Assembly (NCBI GenBank): GCA_005217565.1
Contig: SJCO01000016.1
Location: 1 to 64,000 of the forward strand
Length of the DNA stretch: 64,000 bases
From: Puteibacter caeruleilacunae
Lineage (GTDB): Bacteria > Bacteroidota > Bacteroidia > Bacteroidales > Prolixibacteraceae
Direction: 5' to 3'
Made by a program: the position numbers and the translations under genes. The notes beneath the pieces were generated by a model. That model ran no database searches, was not told where the DNA came from, and was given only the letters and a program-made list of their open reading frames with translations. Of this stretch, positions 20,348 through 29,617 are shown piece after piece (within the stretch, counting starts at the first letter, position 1; each line of letters starts with the position of its first letter).

Positions 20348-21379
20348 TTAGAAGTTAATTTTTAGCTTTATTGCAGGATAGGCGTCCTTTAAGAATCCCG
20401 TAAAGTACACTTCAGGAACAATCACAACATGATTATTCAATCGCTTGGCCAATCCAATCCTCATCTGATCTTTATCGAAGGTAGTACCATTTCGTTTTAC
20501 CAGGTAACCAAACGATGCCCCGTACCAGTTGTTTTTTTCTGGATTTGAAGAAGCATTATAGGAGTAACCAAAATCCATCCAGTGATTGATATTTTCTTTT
20601 CCTGAAGAGAAATCGTACATCCATTCATACTCCAGTTTAAAAGCCTGGCGAGACAAGCCTTTTTTGCCCAATTGAACAATCATTGAAGCGAAGAAACCAC
20701 CATTCCAATCACCTTTGATATTACTCAATGAAGGTCCGCCTGTAATAATGATCTGATCAGCAGCACTTCCATGCCTTTGAAAGTCCAATTCCGAGATATC
20801 TCCCTCGCCTTCCACATTAATCCACGAACAAAAGCGACTGCAATCATTATTTCTTGGAGTATCCCCTCCCAGAACAACCTCATCTATCTTAGGTAGCAGT
20901 GTAGCATAATCGTAATCAGCCAGTTCTTTCAATTGCTCAAAGCGATCAAAATGGATTAATAGGTTAGGATTAAGCTCTAAAGTATTCTTTCCATTCACCA
21001 TCAAAGCTACAGCCTTATCCAATGGAAACACAATCTTCTTTTGCGACGGTTTCTCTTCAATACTCATCGTCAACTGAGTCTCTTTCATATACTGTTTATC
21101 GGTCTTACAGCGGATAATCACCGACTTATCAGGATTAAGATCTTTAATGCTCAACACCTCCCAGCGCTTCAGAAAACGCTCAAGCTCAGTCTTCACATCA
21201 TTAATTTCCAGCAACTCACTCTTATCACCATAAGAGGTACGGTACTCAATAGTAGTTGCATTAGGCATTTGAAGTCGAATGGTATCAGGGGCATAAGACT
21301 TTGCCGATGAACTTAAACCGTTAATCACCATTAAAAAAGTCAATGCCAGTGCTATAATGATTCTATTTAAATGTGTCAT
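20348..21379 (-). CDS. Putative outer-membrane / periplasmic protein in a sigma factor operon
   Basis: About 343 residues from MTHLNRIIIALALTFLM, a clear signal peptide (cleavage near SSSAKS). The longer in-frame start at 21442 would overlap the upstream gene by 44 bases. No known family is recognised. The N-terminal half has short acidic/basic strands. The C-terminal third (from about 215) has alternating aromatic strands such as WNGGFFASMIVQLG, FKLEYEWMYDF and WYGASFGYLVKR, ending in Phe (KLKINF), which looks like a small outer-membrane beta-barrel. It is the last gene of the sigma/anti-sigma operon and may be its effector or sensor. Confidence 0.6.
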   Translation of the reverse strand: MTHLNRIIIALALTFLMVINGLSSSAKSYAPDTIRLQMPNATTIEYRTSYGDKSELLEINDVKTELERFLKRWEVLSIKDLNPDKSVIIRCKTDKQYMKETQLTMSIEEKPSQKKIVFPLDKAVALMVNGKNTLELNPNLLIHFDRFEQLKELADYDYATLLPKIDEVVLGGDTPRNNDCSRFCSWINVEGEGDISELDFQRHGSAADQIIITGGPSLSNIKGDWNGGFFASMIVQLGKKGLSRQAFKLEYEWMYDFSSGKENINHWMDFGYSYNASSNPEKNNWYGASFGYLVKRNGTTFDKDQMRIGLAKRLNNHVVIVPEVYFTGFLKDAYPAIKLKINF

Positions 21380-21398
21380 TTTTAATCTATTTAGATGA

Positions 21399-22223
21399 TC
21401 AATTTCCAGAAACACGCTTGAATAATGGCGCCGATGTTTCAACCACGTTCCTGTCTTTTGTCAATGTTATTTTTAATCTGTTATCATATGCTGGTTTTGC
21501 TTGCTCCACAACGGGTAAATCTTTCGAAAGTCGCGATAAAGCCTTTTTATCTACAGCTATTGAAAAGTCTCCTTTTTCTTTTTTTTCAGTAACAATCACA
21601 ATCTGTTGTGAATTGTTGTATCCTGTCTTTTGACTGCCCGCAGTCATCAATCCCAAACTATCGCGCAATACATTTGTTTCGTTAGAGAAATAGCCAACCT
21701 TCGCCTGCAAGAGCTTATTTTCTTTCTCTAATTCACCAACCTGCTCCTTAAGTTGTTTGATCTCTTTCTTCACAGCTGCAGGAACCACTTCCTTAATCTG
21801 ATATTTAATCTCTACTTCAGTCTTAATGATCGTCTTAACTTCTGGTTGTTTAGCTACAACGGGCTCTTCAGCCTGAGCCTCTACCTGGTTATTCTGTTTA
21901 TGTTGATTTAGTTGCAATCCATTATTAGTTTCATCAGCTGAAGCAGCTTGATTAGCCTCTATTTGCTGCTGCAGTTCAGCCATAGCCTCTTCATGCTGCA
22001 ATTTCATCTGTCTGTTGCGATGAACACTATAGACTAAAGCCCCCGACATCATAAAGAACACAACAATTACAGCCACTTTCATAAAAGGAAACTGACCTTT
22101 ATCCTTAGGCATATCATTCTCAATGGATGCCCACAACGCCGACTTATTAAATCCCACATCACTAGGTTTATTATCCCAGCGATCAAAAGCGTTTTTTATC
22201 TGATGTTCAACGGACTGTTTCAT
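21399..22223 (-). CDS. Anti-sigma-like membrane protein
   Basis: 274 residues. The short cytoplasmic N-terminus (1-48) begins KQSVEHQIKNAFDRWDNKPSD and is followed by one membrane helix near 49-66 (VAVIVVFFMMSGALVYSV). Two coiled-coil stretches follow, around 72-90 and 140-185 (EIKQLKEQVGELEKENKLLQ). The start overlaps the end of the sigma gene by 17 bases, the usual sigma/anti-sigma layout in Bacteroidota. The inference is that it holds the sigma factor at the membrane. The zinc-finger motif of classical ZAS proteins is absent. Confidence 0.7.
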   Translation of the reverse strand: MKQSVEHQIKNAFDRWDNKPSDVGFNKSALWASIENDMPKDKGQFPFMKVAVIVVFFMMSGALVYSVHRNRQMKLQHEEAMAELQQQIEANQAASADETNNGLQLNQHKQNNQVEAQAEEPVVAKQPEVKTIIKTEVEIKYQIKEVVPAAVKKEIKQLKEQVGELEKENKLLQAKVGYFSNETNVLRDSLGLMTAGSQKTGYNNSQQIVIVTEKKEKGDFSIAVDKKALSRLSKDLPVVEQAKPAYDNRLKITLTKDRNVVETSAPLFKRVSGN

Positions 22224-22749
22224 ATTGTAATTCTGTTTTACTAATCATTTCTTTTAATAATCTTCGAGCTTTGCTCAATTGCGATTTCGATGTCCCCACT
22301 GAAATCCCCAACTGTTGAGCAATCTCCTCATGCTTATATCCCTCTATGGCATACAGACTAAAAACTGTACGATAGCCGTCAGGAAGATTTAGGACCATCT
22401 CAATGAGGTCATTTTCTAAAAGTGTAGCATCAGCAGTAATCTCCGATTCTTCCACTTCTTCAATTAACTCAAGAGACTGATTAAAACGAACATTTTTTCT
22501 GATTTCCATCAACGATTGATTAATCGTTATGCGCTTCATCCAGGCCTTCAGGGCAGCCTCACTCTCAATATCAGTCTTGCTTATCTCCCTGAAAATATTC
22601 AGGAAACTTTGCGACAAGACCTCCTCCGCCAACTCACTATTCCTTAAGTAACGATAGCTTATCCGAAACAAATAATTACCGTACCTATTGAAGAGCTCGT
22701 GCTGTGCCTTCGGTTTATTTTTCTTTAATGCCTTTATTAGCTTTTTCAC
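22207..22749 (-). CDS. RNA polymerase ECF sigma factor
   Basis: 180 residues. Region 2 is NRYGNYLFRISYRYLRNSEL followed by AEEVLSQSFLNIF; region 4 is EIAQQLGISVGTSKSQLSKAR. Typical SigE-like length with no extra domains. First gene of a three-gene operon with an anti-sigma-like and an outer-membrane-like protein. Its regulon is unknown, and autoregulation of its own operon is likely but not demonstrated. Confidence 0.92.
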   Translation of the reverse strand: MKKLIKALKKNKPKAQHELFNRYGNYLFRISYRYLRNSELAEEVLSQSFLNIFREISKTDIESEAALKAWMKRITINQSLMEIRKNVRFNQSLELIEEVEESEITADATLLENDLIEMVLNLPDGYRTVFSLYAIEGYKHEEIAQQLGISVGTSKSQLSKARRLLKEMISKTELQYETVR

Positions 22750-22892
22750 TTATGCGTTGTTCGTTTTTTGTTCTTACACCCTTAGAATGCAAGGAACGTA
22801 GAAAAGGTTGCCTGAAGATAGACAACTTTTTTACTTTGGTGATTTTACTTATAATAAATTGCTGTCTATTATTTTTACAGCTGTGTTAACAT

Positions 22893-22923
22893 ATTGAACA
22901 ACAAACCGCCCAATATACTTTTG
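22893..22923 (+). promoter_or_regulatory. Housekeeping-type Bacteroidota promoter of the permease gene
   Basis: ATTG (22893-22896), 19 bases, then TACTTTTG (22916-22923): exact fit to the TTG-N19-TAnnTTTG primary-sigma consensus of Bacteroidota. Transcription would start near 22930, giving a leader of about 125 bases before the chosen start at 23057. Confidence 0.75.
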
Positions 22924-23056
22924 CAACACTCACATTTACAATGCACTATACATATGGCATTATTATCGCATACCAACCTCATGTAACACTATGAATAATA
23001 ACACGTTTTGCAATTACAGCATCATGTGGTATCTTAAAAAGCATAAAACAAACACC

Positions 23057-25399
23057 ATGATAAAGTATTTTTTCAAACTAGAATGGCGGAATCTAACACG
23101 CAATAAATATATCTCAGCATTAAAAATATCAGGATTAGTTATTGGGATGTTGGTATTTATGATAGCCGGTTACTATGTACTACATGAAACCAGCTTCGAT
23201 CACTTCCAACAAAATGCAAGCAAGAAGTTCCACCTCGAAGTACGAGATAATTTTGGAGAGGATTACTTTGCTCAAAGTCTGCCTGCCACCCTAACCTATC
23301 CTATTACCAGCAGATATCCTGAAGTTTCCAATAGCACAATATTTGAAACCAGAGAAAATCCAGTATATATTGAGCAACACGACAGCTTTGTTAAATCACA
23401 GCAGACCAAGATGGCTTTTATTGAGGAGAGCTTTTTTGATTTCTACAGCTACAAATTTATTGTTGGAAACGCCCACACAAGTTTTGAGCAGTTCAATCCA
23501 CTTATCATTTCAGAAGAGCTAGCTCAAAAGCACTTTAATGGCATTAACTCAATGGGCGAGGTTGTCAAACTTCGTATTAACGACATCGCTTATGAGTTCA
23601 TCATCACAGGCATTGTGGAAAATCCACCTGGAAACTCCAATGCCAGCTTCCATTGGATCGCTAGTTTGAATCAGTTCATGAAGAGTATTGGAAAGCCTGA
23701 CTACAAATCAAATTGGGACAGTAAATGCAGGTGCAACGTTCAACTTGCCGATGGAGCCAATACCGATGAATTTGTTCAAAAACTACAGAAGGATTATATC
23801 GCTCAGGCAAAACTCGATTATGAACCCAACATAGTTGCGACAAACATCACCAAATTGCATTTAAATAAACATGTAAATAAAAGGATTAAGATATTCTCTG
23901 CACTAGGGATTCTTATCCTGATTATATCTGTGGTAAACTATGTATTACTTTCAACAGTAGAGCGCACACAGCAACTACGCTATCTAGGTATAGAAAAGAT
24001 TTCAGGAGCTGAACGATCGGACCTGCTGCTAAAGAATACCATCTCAACCATTCTGTATGCAATTATGGCTTTTTCAATAACCGTTGGTCTGTTTGCATTT
24101 TCCAAGCCATACTTATCACGATTTTTTGAAGGGTTAACATCCTCTAATTTAGATCAAACCATCATATTTACAGCATTAAGTATTACCATTCTATCGATTG
24201 TAGTATTGGCAACGCTCATCAATCATACAATTAATAGAAGTCAGAAACCACTGGATATCCTAAAGAATAAATTCTCCAGAGGAAAAACAGGGAAAGTGGT
24301 TTTTAACTCCCTATTGGTATTTCAATTGATTGCATTCATTGCCCTAATATCAGCTGCCATTCTTGTACAAAAGCAATTGAATTTTATGCAGGAAAGTAAG
24401 CTAGGATTTAATCAAGAATCGCTTATAACCTTAAGAATAGCTCCTGAAGATGTAAAATCACATGAAGCCTTTAAGACTGAACTGTTACGCCATCCCAACA
24501 TCACAGCAGTAGCAGCAACAAGCGCACCTCCAATGTCAAGTCAGATGGCCATCTATGGGTATGTTTCCACTGACAGTCTTGGTAATAAATCTATTAAAAT
24601 GACCGAATACATCCATGTCGACAGGGATTTCTTCACCACCATGCAGTTAGGATTTAAAGAGGGAGGTAAGTTCCCGGAAACAGCGGCAGGATATTGCGTA
24701 GTAAATCAAACATTCCTCGATGAAAAGAAGATTAAAGATCCGATGGTGGAGAAGGTAGAGCTAGGCGGGAAAGAATACCAGATATGTGGAATCCTAAACG
24801 ACTTTCATCAAAGAGCAATGAAAAGCAAGATTAATCCATTCGTGGTATATCTTAATCCAAATCACATTGGCTATTCACTTATAAGGTTTAATGGCAATGC
24901 AGCACAGACAGTAGATCTACTCAAGACTACTGTGGCGCAATATCTACCAAATACCGTATTTGAGTACGAGTTCATGGATCAAAAAATAAAATCGGCGTAT
25001 GAAGAAGAAGCCCGTTTCAGTAAGATCATCAATATTCTTACCTGCTTATCGGTGTTGATAGCTGTATTGGGACTTCTTGGATTATCTTATTTCTCAGCTT
25101 TAGTGAAAGTTAAAGAGATAGGGATTCGCAAAGTAAATGGAGCAAAAATATCAGAGATATTGGCCTTACTAAATAAAGACTTTATCAAATGGGTAGCGAT
25201 TGCCTTCGTTGTTGCCTGTCCGCTTGCATATTATACAATGAACAAGTGGCTTGAGAACTTTGCCTACAAAACCGAATTGAATTGGTGGGTATTTGCCATA
25301 TCAGGACTCTTCGCCCTGTGCATTGCCCTGCTAACAGTAACCTGGCAAAGCTGGAAAGCCGCCACTCGCAACCCAGTGGAAGCGCTGAGGTATGAATAG
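23057..25399 (+). CDS. ABC transporter permease, FtsX/MacB type
   Basis: About 780 residues from MIKYFFKLEWRNLTRNKYIS; a start 66 bases upstream is open but would put hydrophilic residues before the usual N-terminus. Layout: helix 1 near the N-terminus, a MacB_PCD periplasmic domain, three helices around residues 280-400, a second MacB_PCD domain, and three C-terminal helices including VKEIGIRKVNGAK, the coupling segment of FtsX proteins. This doubled FtsX arrangement is typical of Bacteroidota 'DUF20' permeases that export or mechanically transmit. No ATPase gene is adjacent. It stands alone, so the partner ATPase is elsewhere. Confidence 0.88.
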   Translation: MIKYFFKLEWRNLTRNKYISALKISGLVIGMLVFMIAGYYVLHETSFDHFQQNASKKFHLEVRDNFGEDYFAQSLPATLTYPITSRYPEVSNSTIFETRENPVYIEQHDSFVKSQQTKMAFIEESFFDFYSYKFIVGNAHTSFEQFNPLIISEELAQKHFNGINSMGEVVKLRINDIAYEFIITGIVENPPGNSNASFHWIASLNQFMKSIGKPDYKSNWDSKCRCNVQLADGANTDEFVQKLQKDYIAQAKLDYEPNIVATNITKLHLNKHVNKRIKIFSALGILILIISVVNYVLLSTVERTQQLRYLGIEKISGAERSDLLLKNTISTILYAIMAFSITVGLFAFSKPYLSRFFEGLTSSNLDQTIIFTALSITILSIVVLATLINHTINRSQKPLDILKNKFSRGKTGKVVFNSLLVFQLIAFIALISAAILVQKQLNFMQESKLGFNQESLITLRIAPEDVKSHEAFKTELLRHPNITAVAATSAPPMSSQMAIYGYVSTDSLGNKSIKMTEYIHVDRDFFTTMQLGFKEGGKFPETAAGYCVVNQTFLDEKKIKDPMVEKVELGGKEYQICGILNDFHQRAMKSKINPFVVYLNPNHIGYSLIRFNGNAAQTVDLLKTTVAQYLPNTVFEYEFMDQKIKSAYEEEARFSKIINILTCLSVLIAVLGLLGLSYFSALVKVKEIGIRKVNGAKISEILALLNKDFIKWVAIAFVVACPLAYYTMNKWLENFAYKTELNWWVFAISGLFALCIALLTVTWQSWKAATRNPVEALRYE

Positions 25400-25447
25400 T
25401 GGATTTCCTAGATTTTGAATTTTACAAACGATCTTCGATGTTTCTGC

Positions 25448-25487
25448 AAACTTCGTTAATTCTCAAAACAAAGGATTAACGAAGTTT
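25448..25487. terminator. Perfect 13-bp hairpin after the permease gene
   Basis: AAACTTCGTTAAT pairs exactly with ATTAACGAAGTTT across a 14-base loop. There is no long T-run, so it may be an mRNA 3' stabiliser rather than a classic terminator. Confidence 0.6.
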
Positions 25488-25493
25488 GGCCTT

Positions 25494-25560
25494 AGCCAAT
25501 ATTGCTTTTGTGGATATTGGAAAAGAACTAAAATCCACAAAAGCTCTACGATTATTGGCT
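25494..25560. terminator. Long imperfect inverted repeat between convergent genes
   Basis: Nested arms AGCCAATA / TATTGGCT (interrupted) and GCTTTTGTGGAT / ATCCACAAAAGC form a stem of about 25 bp that overlaps the stop of the leftward beta-helix gene. Probably a bidirectional transcript end. Confidence 0.55.
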
Positions 25561-27208
25561 AATCAGCCTTTACCTTCACATTGCTGAACATATACAGATT
25601 ATCACTAGTCCTTAAAGGTTTGCCGCTTGCCGTGGTCACGTTCTTCAGAATCACCTCCTTGGTTATGTTGTAAGGAAATTTCTCGACATAAGAACCATCA
25701 GTCATTTTCTTGTTGAAATTTGCAAAAATGGCAGCTCCTTTATACTTCTCCTTATAATTGGAATCATTGATTTGAAGATTTTCAATAGTAATCCGCTCCG
25801 GCATATAGCAGGTATAACCAAAATCATGCTGACCAGAATAAAAGCCATTGATTAGGTTGACACTAGAGAAATTCCCATTAGAAGGTTCAAAAACGCAATT
25901 ACGAATAAAAAACTCTCCCTGCCAAGTACTACCATAGTCTGAACGCAAATTGATGAGGCTTCTTCCATAGATAGTAGAATTCTCCACCGTAAAAGTTCCA
26001 GTACCGATGGCATTAATCCCCATGTGTCCTAACTTCGAATTACGGATCGTCACATTGGCAACTCCCATATGGGCATCGAATCGTGAAAAAGAACAACCAT
26101 CATAAACAAGATTCTTACAGTAATTAGAGGCTAGAATTCCCCAATATGTTCTATCGTTAATGTCATTTGTCTGCTTACAGTTCACGATAGATACATTAAG
26201 AGCACGATTAATCAAAAGATCATAGGTACCCATAGATACCGGCTTCCCTGCACGACCAATGGTACGATATGTTTTGTGTCCAGTCAGGATTGAATTCTTA
26301 ACTGTTACGTAAGAGCAATCTCTGATATTAATGAAGCCCCCATAAGGAGCCCCATGATCCCCTTCACCGGTGATCCGATGTTCCAAACCATCCACCAAAA
26401 CATTGGAACGCTTAATCATTATATTTCGACTATGATAATTGTATTTCGATTCTGCTTTGTTGGCAATAGTGGTAAAACGGCCTCCTGTAATGGTTAGTTG
26501 AGTCTCGTCAATTGGCAATGCCTTAATATCTGTGATCTGATCAAAATCCCAAATAATCGGAGCATCCATATCTACGTTACCGTTTTTATCCACTACAAAA
26601 ACATCCGTCTGTGAAGACCCATTATTCTTATTCAATCCAAAACGAATGTAGCGTTTTACGTTCGAGTCAGTAACAGTGATTAGACAGGCACCAGGCAAGG
26701 AAGTGTCTATTTTTCCCTGTCCTATTTTAAGAGACGAAATCCCCTCAAGCTTAATAGGTTGTAGATTTGAGCAAACTAAAAAGACAGGTACTTTATGATT
26801 TTCCACTTCAGTATCGTCAATAATGAAGGAGGCAGTCCCAAAATCAGTGTTGGTACGGACAACCGCAATACGCTCCTTCCCGCCAATATAGTATATCGCG
26901 CCCTCATTGGCTTTCACCGTTAGGCCATGCTCATTGGCAAATGCATGAGTTGCTGCGATTGAGTTTATTTCATCAGTTTTGCCATCGCCAATGGCACCAA
27001 AGTCGCTATAGGATACAAATCCATTGGTTTTAAACTTAGCAACATCCTTAGGGGAAACATTTACATATAACTCCCCACTTTTATTATTGCTAACCTTAGT
27101 TTTTTTCTTTTTGTAAGTGATCACTACATTTTTGCCACGACTATCAGTCTGCCCCTGCGCTACAATTGCACAAGAGAACAAGAAGAGTACCAAGATAAAA
27201 TTTTTCAT
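25559..27208 (-). CDS. Secreted right-handed beta-helix protein, pectate-lyase-3 superfamily
   Basis: 549 residues with signal peptide (1-19, ending AQGQ). After a basic linker, GFVSYSDFGAIGDGKTDE opens a Pectate_lyase_3-type helix, the entry motif of many polysaccharide lyases and phage-type depolymerases. Repeated short strands such as VTVKNSILTGHKTY, VTIRNSKLGHMG and FTVENSTIYGRS build the coil. Extracellular, probably acting on an acidic polysaccharide. Catalytic residues cannot be assigned. A hydrolase or carbohydrate-binding role without lyase activity is possible. Confidence 0.8.
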   Translation of the reverse strand: MKNFILVLFLFSCAIVAQGQTDSRGKNVVITYKKKKTKVSNNKSGELYVNVSPKDVAKFKTNGFVSYSDFGAIGDGKTDEINSIAATHAFANEHGLTVKANEGAIYYIGGKERIAVVRTNTDFGTASFIIDDTEVENHKVPVFLVCSNLQPIKLEGISSLKIGQGKIDTSLPGACLITVTDSNVKRYIRFGLNKNNGSSQTDVFVVDKNGNVDMDAPIIWDFDQITDIKALPIDETQLTITGGRFTTIANKAESKYNYHSRNIMIKRSNVLVDGLEHRITGEGDHGAPYGGFINIRDCSYVTVKNSILTGHKTYRTIGRAGKPVSMGTYDLLINRALNVSIVNCKQTNDINDRTYWGILASNYCKNLVYDGCSFSRFDAHMGVANVTIRNSKLGHMGINAIGTGTFTVENSTIYGRSLINLRSDYGSTWQGEFFIRNCVFEPSNGNFSSVNLINGFYSGQHDFGYTCYMPERITIENLQINDSNYKEKYKGAAIFANFNKKMTDGSYVEKFPYNITKEVILKNVTTASGKPLRTSDNLYMFSNVKVKAD

Positions 27209-27477
27209 TATCAGCGTATTATTTTCATTTAGCGGACATGAAGGTCCACTGATTATTAATCATTAAGTTCTTGGGTATATTTACAATCACATTTAGTAAG
27301 CACCTCTCTTTCAGGAGTTTTATCGAGTAGAGATATGCAAAGATTTTGTAGAGTTGCCCTAGATGTTGTTTAAAGCTTTATCACAAACAATAAACACGAC
27401 GAGTAAAAATAGCGAAATAAATTTTCCCGGACAGTCAATATTCAAACATATTCTCAAATTAAAATGAAGAATACGAT
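27209..27477. other. Junction between core chromosome and the Rhs cassette array
   Basis: 269 bases upstream of the beta-helix gene and downstream of the first cassette. Holds a small GGAC/GTCC inverted repeat and probably the beta-helix promoter. No integrase, tRNA end or direct repeat marks the boundary. Confidence 0.35.
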
Positions 27478-27930
27478 TTAATCGGAGCCATGACATTGAC
27501 CTTTATCCTCCTCTATGAATGGTATTTCAATCCCTCTTGCATCAAGAAATTGGAATTCTATAATTGTATCCAAATTGCTTCTAGAAACACTCATAAATAA
27601 ACTTCCCTTTTCTTTCTGAATTATATCTCCAATCATTAGAAATTCATATACTTTACGAACTTCGTAACCAAATAAAATAACCTCAGCATCTTTATTATTT
27701 TCGAAAATTATTTTTTTGAAGTTACTATTTTCTTCATCGATATATTTGTCAATTATAGTCCCATTAAATTCTTTACACTTATAGCTATTAACTACTGCTT
27801 CAATATAATCCTCTGACGAAGGAGCTATTATCTTAAACCAAATTTGGAAGCCAACAGTAGCAAACATTGCTCCGATCACCCATGTTAGTAGTATCTGTTT
27901 TTTCTTATTAAATTTTTTTCCCTGAAACAT
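27478..27930 (-). CDS. Membrane-anchored immunity-type protein, displaced paralogue of the 61.8 kb gene
   Basis: From the internal ATG (MFQGKKFNKKKQ) 150 residues: one membrane helix (ILLTWVIGAMFATVGFQIWF) and a soluble domain with EVRKVYEFLMIGDIIQKEKGSLF and LDTIIEFQFLDARG. It is clearly homologous, over its whole length, to the products at 60777 and 61776. The frame stays open to 28017, and those extra residues (YRIGIDLGDVIGK) resemble the very end of the intact Rhs at 62206 (YGVGIDVGYVDWK). So this copy still carries the tail of its former toxin, now fused in frame. The immunity role is inferred from the position behind an Rhs tip at 62 kb. Confidence 0.7.
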   Translation of the reverse strand: MFQGKKFNKKKQILLTWVIGAMFATVGFQIWFKIIAPSSEDYIEAVVNSYKCKEFNGTIIDKYIDEENSNFKKIIFENNKDAEVILFGYEVRKVYEFLMIGDIIQKEKGSLFMSVSRSNLDTIIEFQFLDARGIEIPFIEEDKGQCHGSD

Positions 27931-28016
27931 CTGTATTTGTTTTCCAATTACATCGCCAAGATCAATTCCTATTCGATAAGAAGATGTTTTACCAAGCCTC
28001 CTTATTCCTGTCATCA

Positions 28017-28472
28017 TCAGTGTGGTTTCTTATGAAGAAATACACTTGGGATATATAACTCTAACATGATCGAATCCTTTCTTTGAGTATGATATTGTTT
28101 ATAACTAACAACTGCAATACTTGAATCTCGCAAATAGCTTTGCAAATAGACAATTTGATTATTTTTCAATTTATTCAAAACACTAATATCATGGTGTGTG
28201 TATTGTTGATCATATAATTTAGAATTACAAAAATCGATTAGATTATTTATATCTTTTTTATATGATACTCCGTATGGCTCATCCAATTTTCCTGTAGCAT
28301 CAAATAAATAATATTTGTCTTTCATTGTTGGACTATGAAAGTTTCTGGTATAATACGACACGACATGATAAATTGAAAAACTTATGACCATCCATGCTAA
28401 AGCAGATATTATAAGTATTTTGATCCATTTGTTTGCGATAATCTTTTCAACCTTACTCTTCTTATTTCTCAT
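28017..28472 (-). CDS. Membrane-anchored hypothetical protein, immunity candidate
   Basis: About 151 residues from MRNKKSKVEKIIANK; an upstream in-frame ATG would overlap the preceding frame further. One N-terminal membrane helix (ILIISALAWMVISFSIYHVV), then a 120-residue soluble domain with no recognised family. It overlaps the end of the tip remnant at 28462 by 11 bases, the tip/immunity geometry seen throughout the array. Confidence 0.55.
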   Translation of the reverse strand: MRNKKSKVEKIIANKWIKILIISALAWMVISFSIYHVVSYYTRNFHSPTMKDKYYLFDATGKLDEPYGVSYKKDINNLIDFCNSKLYDQQYTHHDISVLNKLKNNQIVYLQSYLRDSSIAVVSYKQYHTQRKDSIMLELYIPSVFLHKKPH

Positions 28473-28773
28473 TTTTAATATGCGTAGGGGTCTTATATTG
28501 CCCATTCATAAAATCAATAGGCTTGATGTCTGTTGTTACTCTAAATAAATTTTTATCTCCTTGCTTTACCTGGCAAGCTAGAAAACCTTGCTCATCTATT
28601 GAATAGCTAAAGATATCTCCTTCTATTCCTTCAGTATCTTGGTGTGTGTATACCATATAAAACGCCCCCAATGTGCCCGCCTTGGAGAAGCAAAGTAATA
28701 CTCAATTGCTTTGGGCCTGCACATGCCACATGCCCTGTTTCGCATCGTAAAATCTAGCGCCGTAATCATACCA
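28462..28773 (-). pseudogene. Rhs tail and tip remnant (lineage 1), disrupted
   Basis: 28702-28773 reads [23 protein letters not shown] then a stop: the Rhs tail motif with damaged end (expected GRWHVQDPL). 28462-28671 is a 69-residue open tip end containing DIFSYSIDEQGFLACQVKQG and ending HIKNEK. The two parts are out of frame with each other. An upstream MLYNGK piece at about 28.8 kb is again in a different frame. Confidence 0.7.
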
Positions 28774-28960
28774 AGCGACTTTTCCCTACTCCCCCAAAAA
28801 TGCTATTTTCCGTTGTACAACATGGAAACTCACAACGAAAATACATTTCCATATCACTATTCCTTTTCATAACTCATCATATTAAATCATTCTATACGAC
28901 CATAATTGGTAATAACCTACTCACTTTTTTTCATGCAAGTGGGTTATATTTTATTCTTAC
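28774..28960 (-). repeat. Lineage-1 boundary repeat, copy A
   Basis: Begins with the Rhs LYNGK codons and continues outward with a block shared with 30443-30600 and 32389-32570 (for example ATTCTATACGACCAT). The end carries a CCCACT/AGTGGG-like arm pair also found in copy C. No gene is seen in it. Confidence 0.65.
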
Positions 28961-28979
28961 TTTCACAGAAAAAACTAGA

Positions 28980-29168
28980 CTACTCAATATCAACTGCCCC
29001 TAGTCCTTCTGGAGATAATTTCATTAAGTAATAATCAAAAATGACACTTTTATTATTCCTAAATTCAATTTCTGTTGGTAAACCTCTATTATCAACTGGC
29101 AATTTTGAACGAAATCGAAAGTGGGTAGTATCTAATTTGGATTCAACAACTTTGGAATCATCATTCTT
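28980..29168 (-). pseudogene. Fragment of an unknown open frame, start lost
   Basis: 62 codons open on the minus strand after a stop, without a usable ATG until codon 49: includes STKLDTTHFRFRSKL-like sequence (SKLDTTHFRFRSKLPVD) and ends GLGAVDIE. Probably the tail of a lost immunity gene. Confidence 0.4.
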
Positions 29169-29186
29169 CTAAGCTTTCGCGTTATA

Positions 29187-29615
29187 TTATTTTGGAAATT
29201 TACTCAAACCAAGCTCCTTATATTCATTTCTTAGCTCAATAAATTTAGGATTAGTTATTTCAATTTGTTTTATATACACTTTTGAGTTGAACTTTCTAGG
29301 GTACCCTATTTTATTCATTGTATAAACCACAAGTGTATCACTTACAGCCTTATAGAAAATAGTTTCACCATTTTTATATATAAAACTTTTATCTTCATTA
29401 TTTCCAATTTCTTTTGAAGAGGTAGAGATTGCTATCTTTTCATAATTTAAACCTCTTTTTTCATTCTTCAGATAAATAGTCTCCTCTAGTTGAGGATACT
29501 TTACTTCAATTATTTCTAAGCGTGTAGAGGAAAGTTCAATTATAAAAACAATAACATACATTGTAATTCCAACACCCAAAACGGCAACTACCCATATAAT
29601 AATCTTTTTCACCAT
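29187..29615 (-). CDS. Membrane-anchored immunity candidate
   Basis: 142 residues: Lys-rich start, one membrane helix (IIIWVVAVLGVGITMYVIVFII), and a soluble domain with strands such as ETIYLKNEKRG and SKVYIKQIEI. It starts 2 bases after the stop of the intact tip gene at 29618, so the two are almost certainly co-translated. No recognised family. Its location at the membrane suggests the toxin is met at or outside the inner membrane. Confidence 0.6.
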   Translation of the reverse strand: MVKKIIIWVVAVLGVGITMYVIVFIIELSSTRLEIIEVKYPQLEETIYLKNEKRGLNYEKIAISTSSKEIGNNEDKSFIYKNGETIFYKAVSDTLVVYTMNKIGYPRKFNSKVYIKQIEITNPKFIELRNEYKELGLSKFPK

Positions 29616-29617
29616 TT

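Noticed and set aside
27209-27477. Possible integration site at the left edge of the array
   Set aside because: No tRNA end, integrase gene or matching direct repeat at 50.06 kb was seen.
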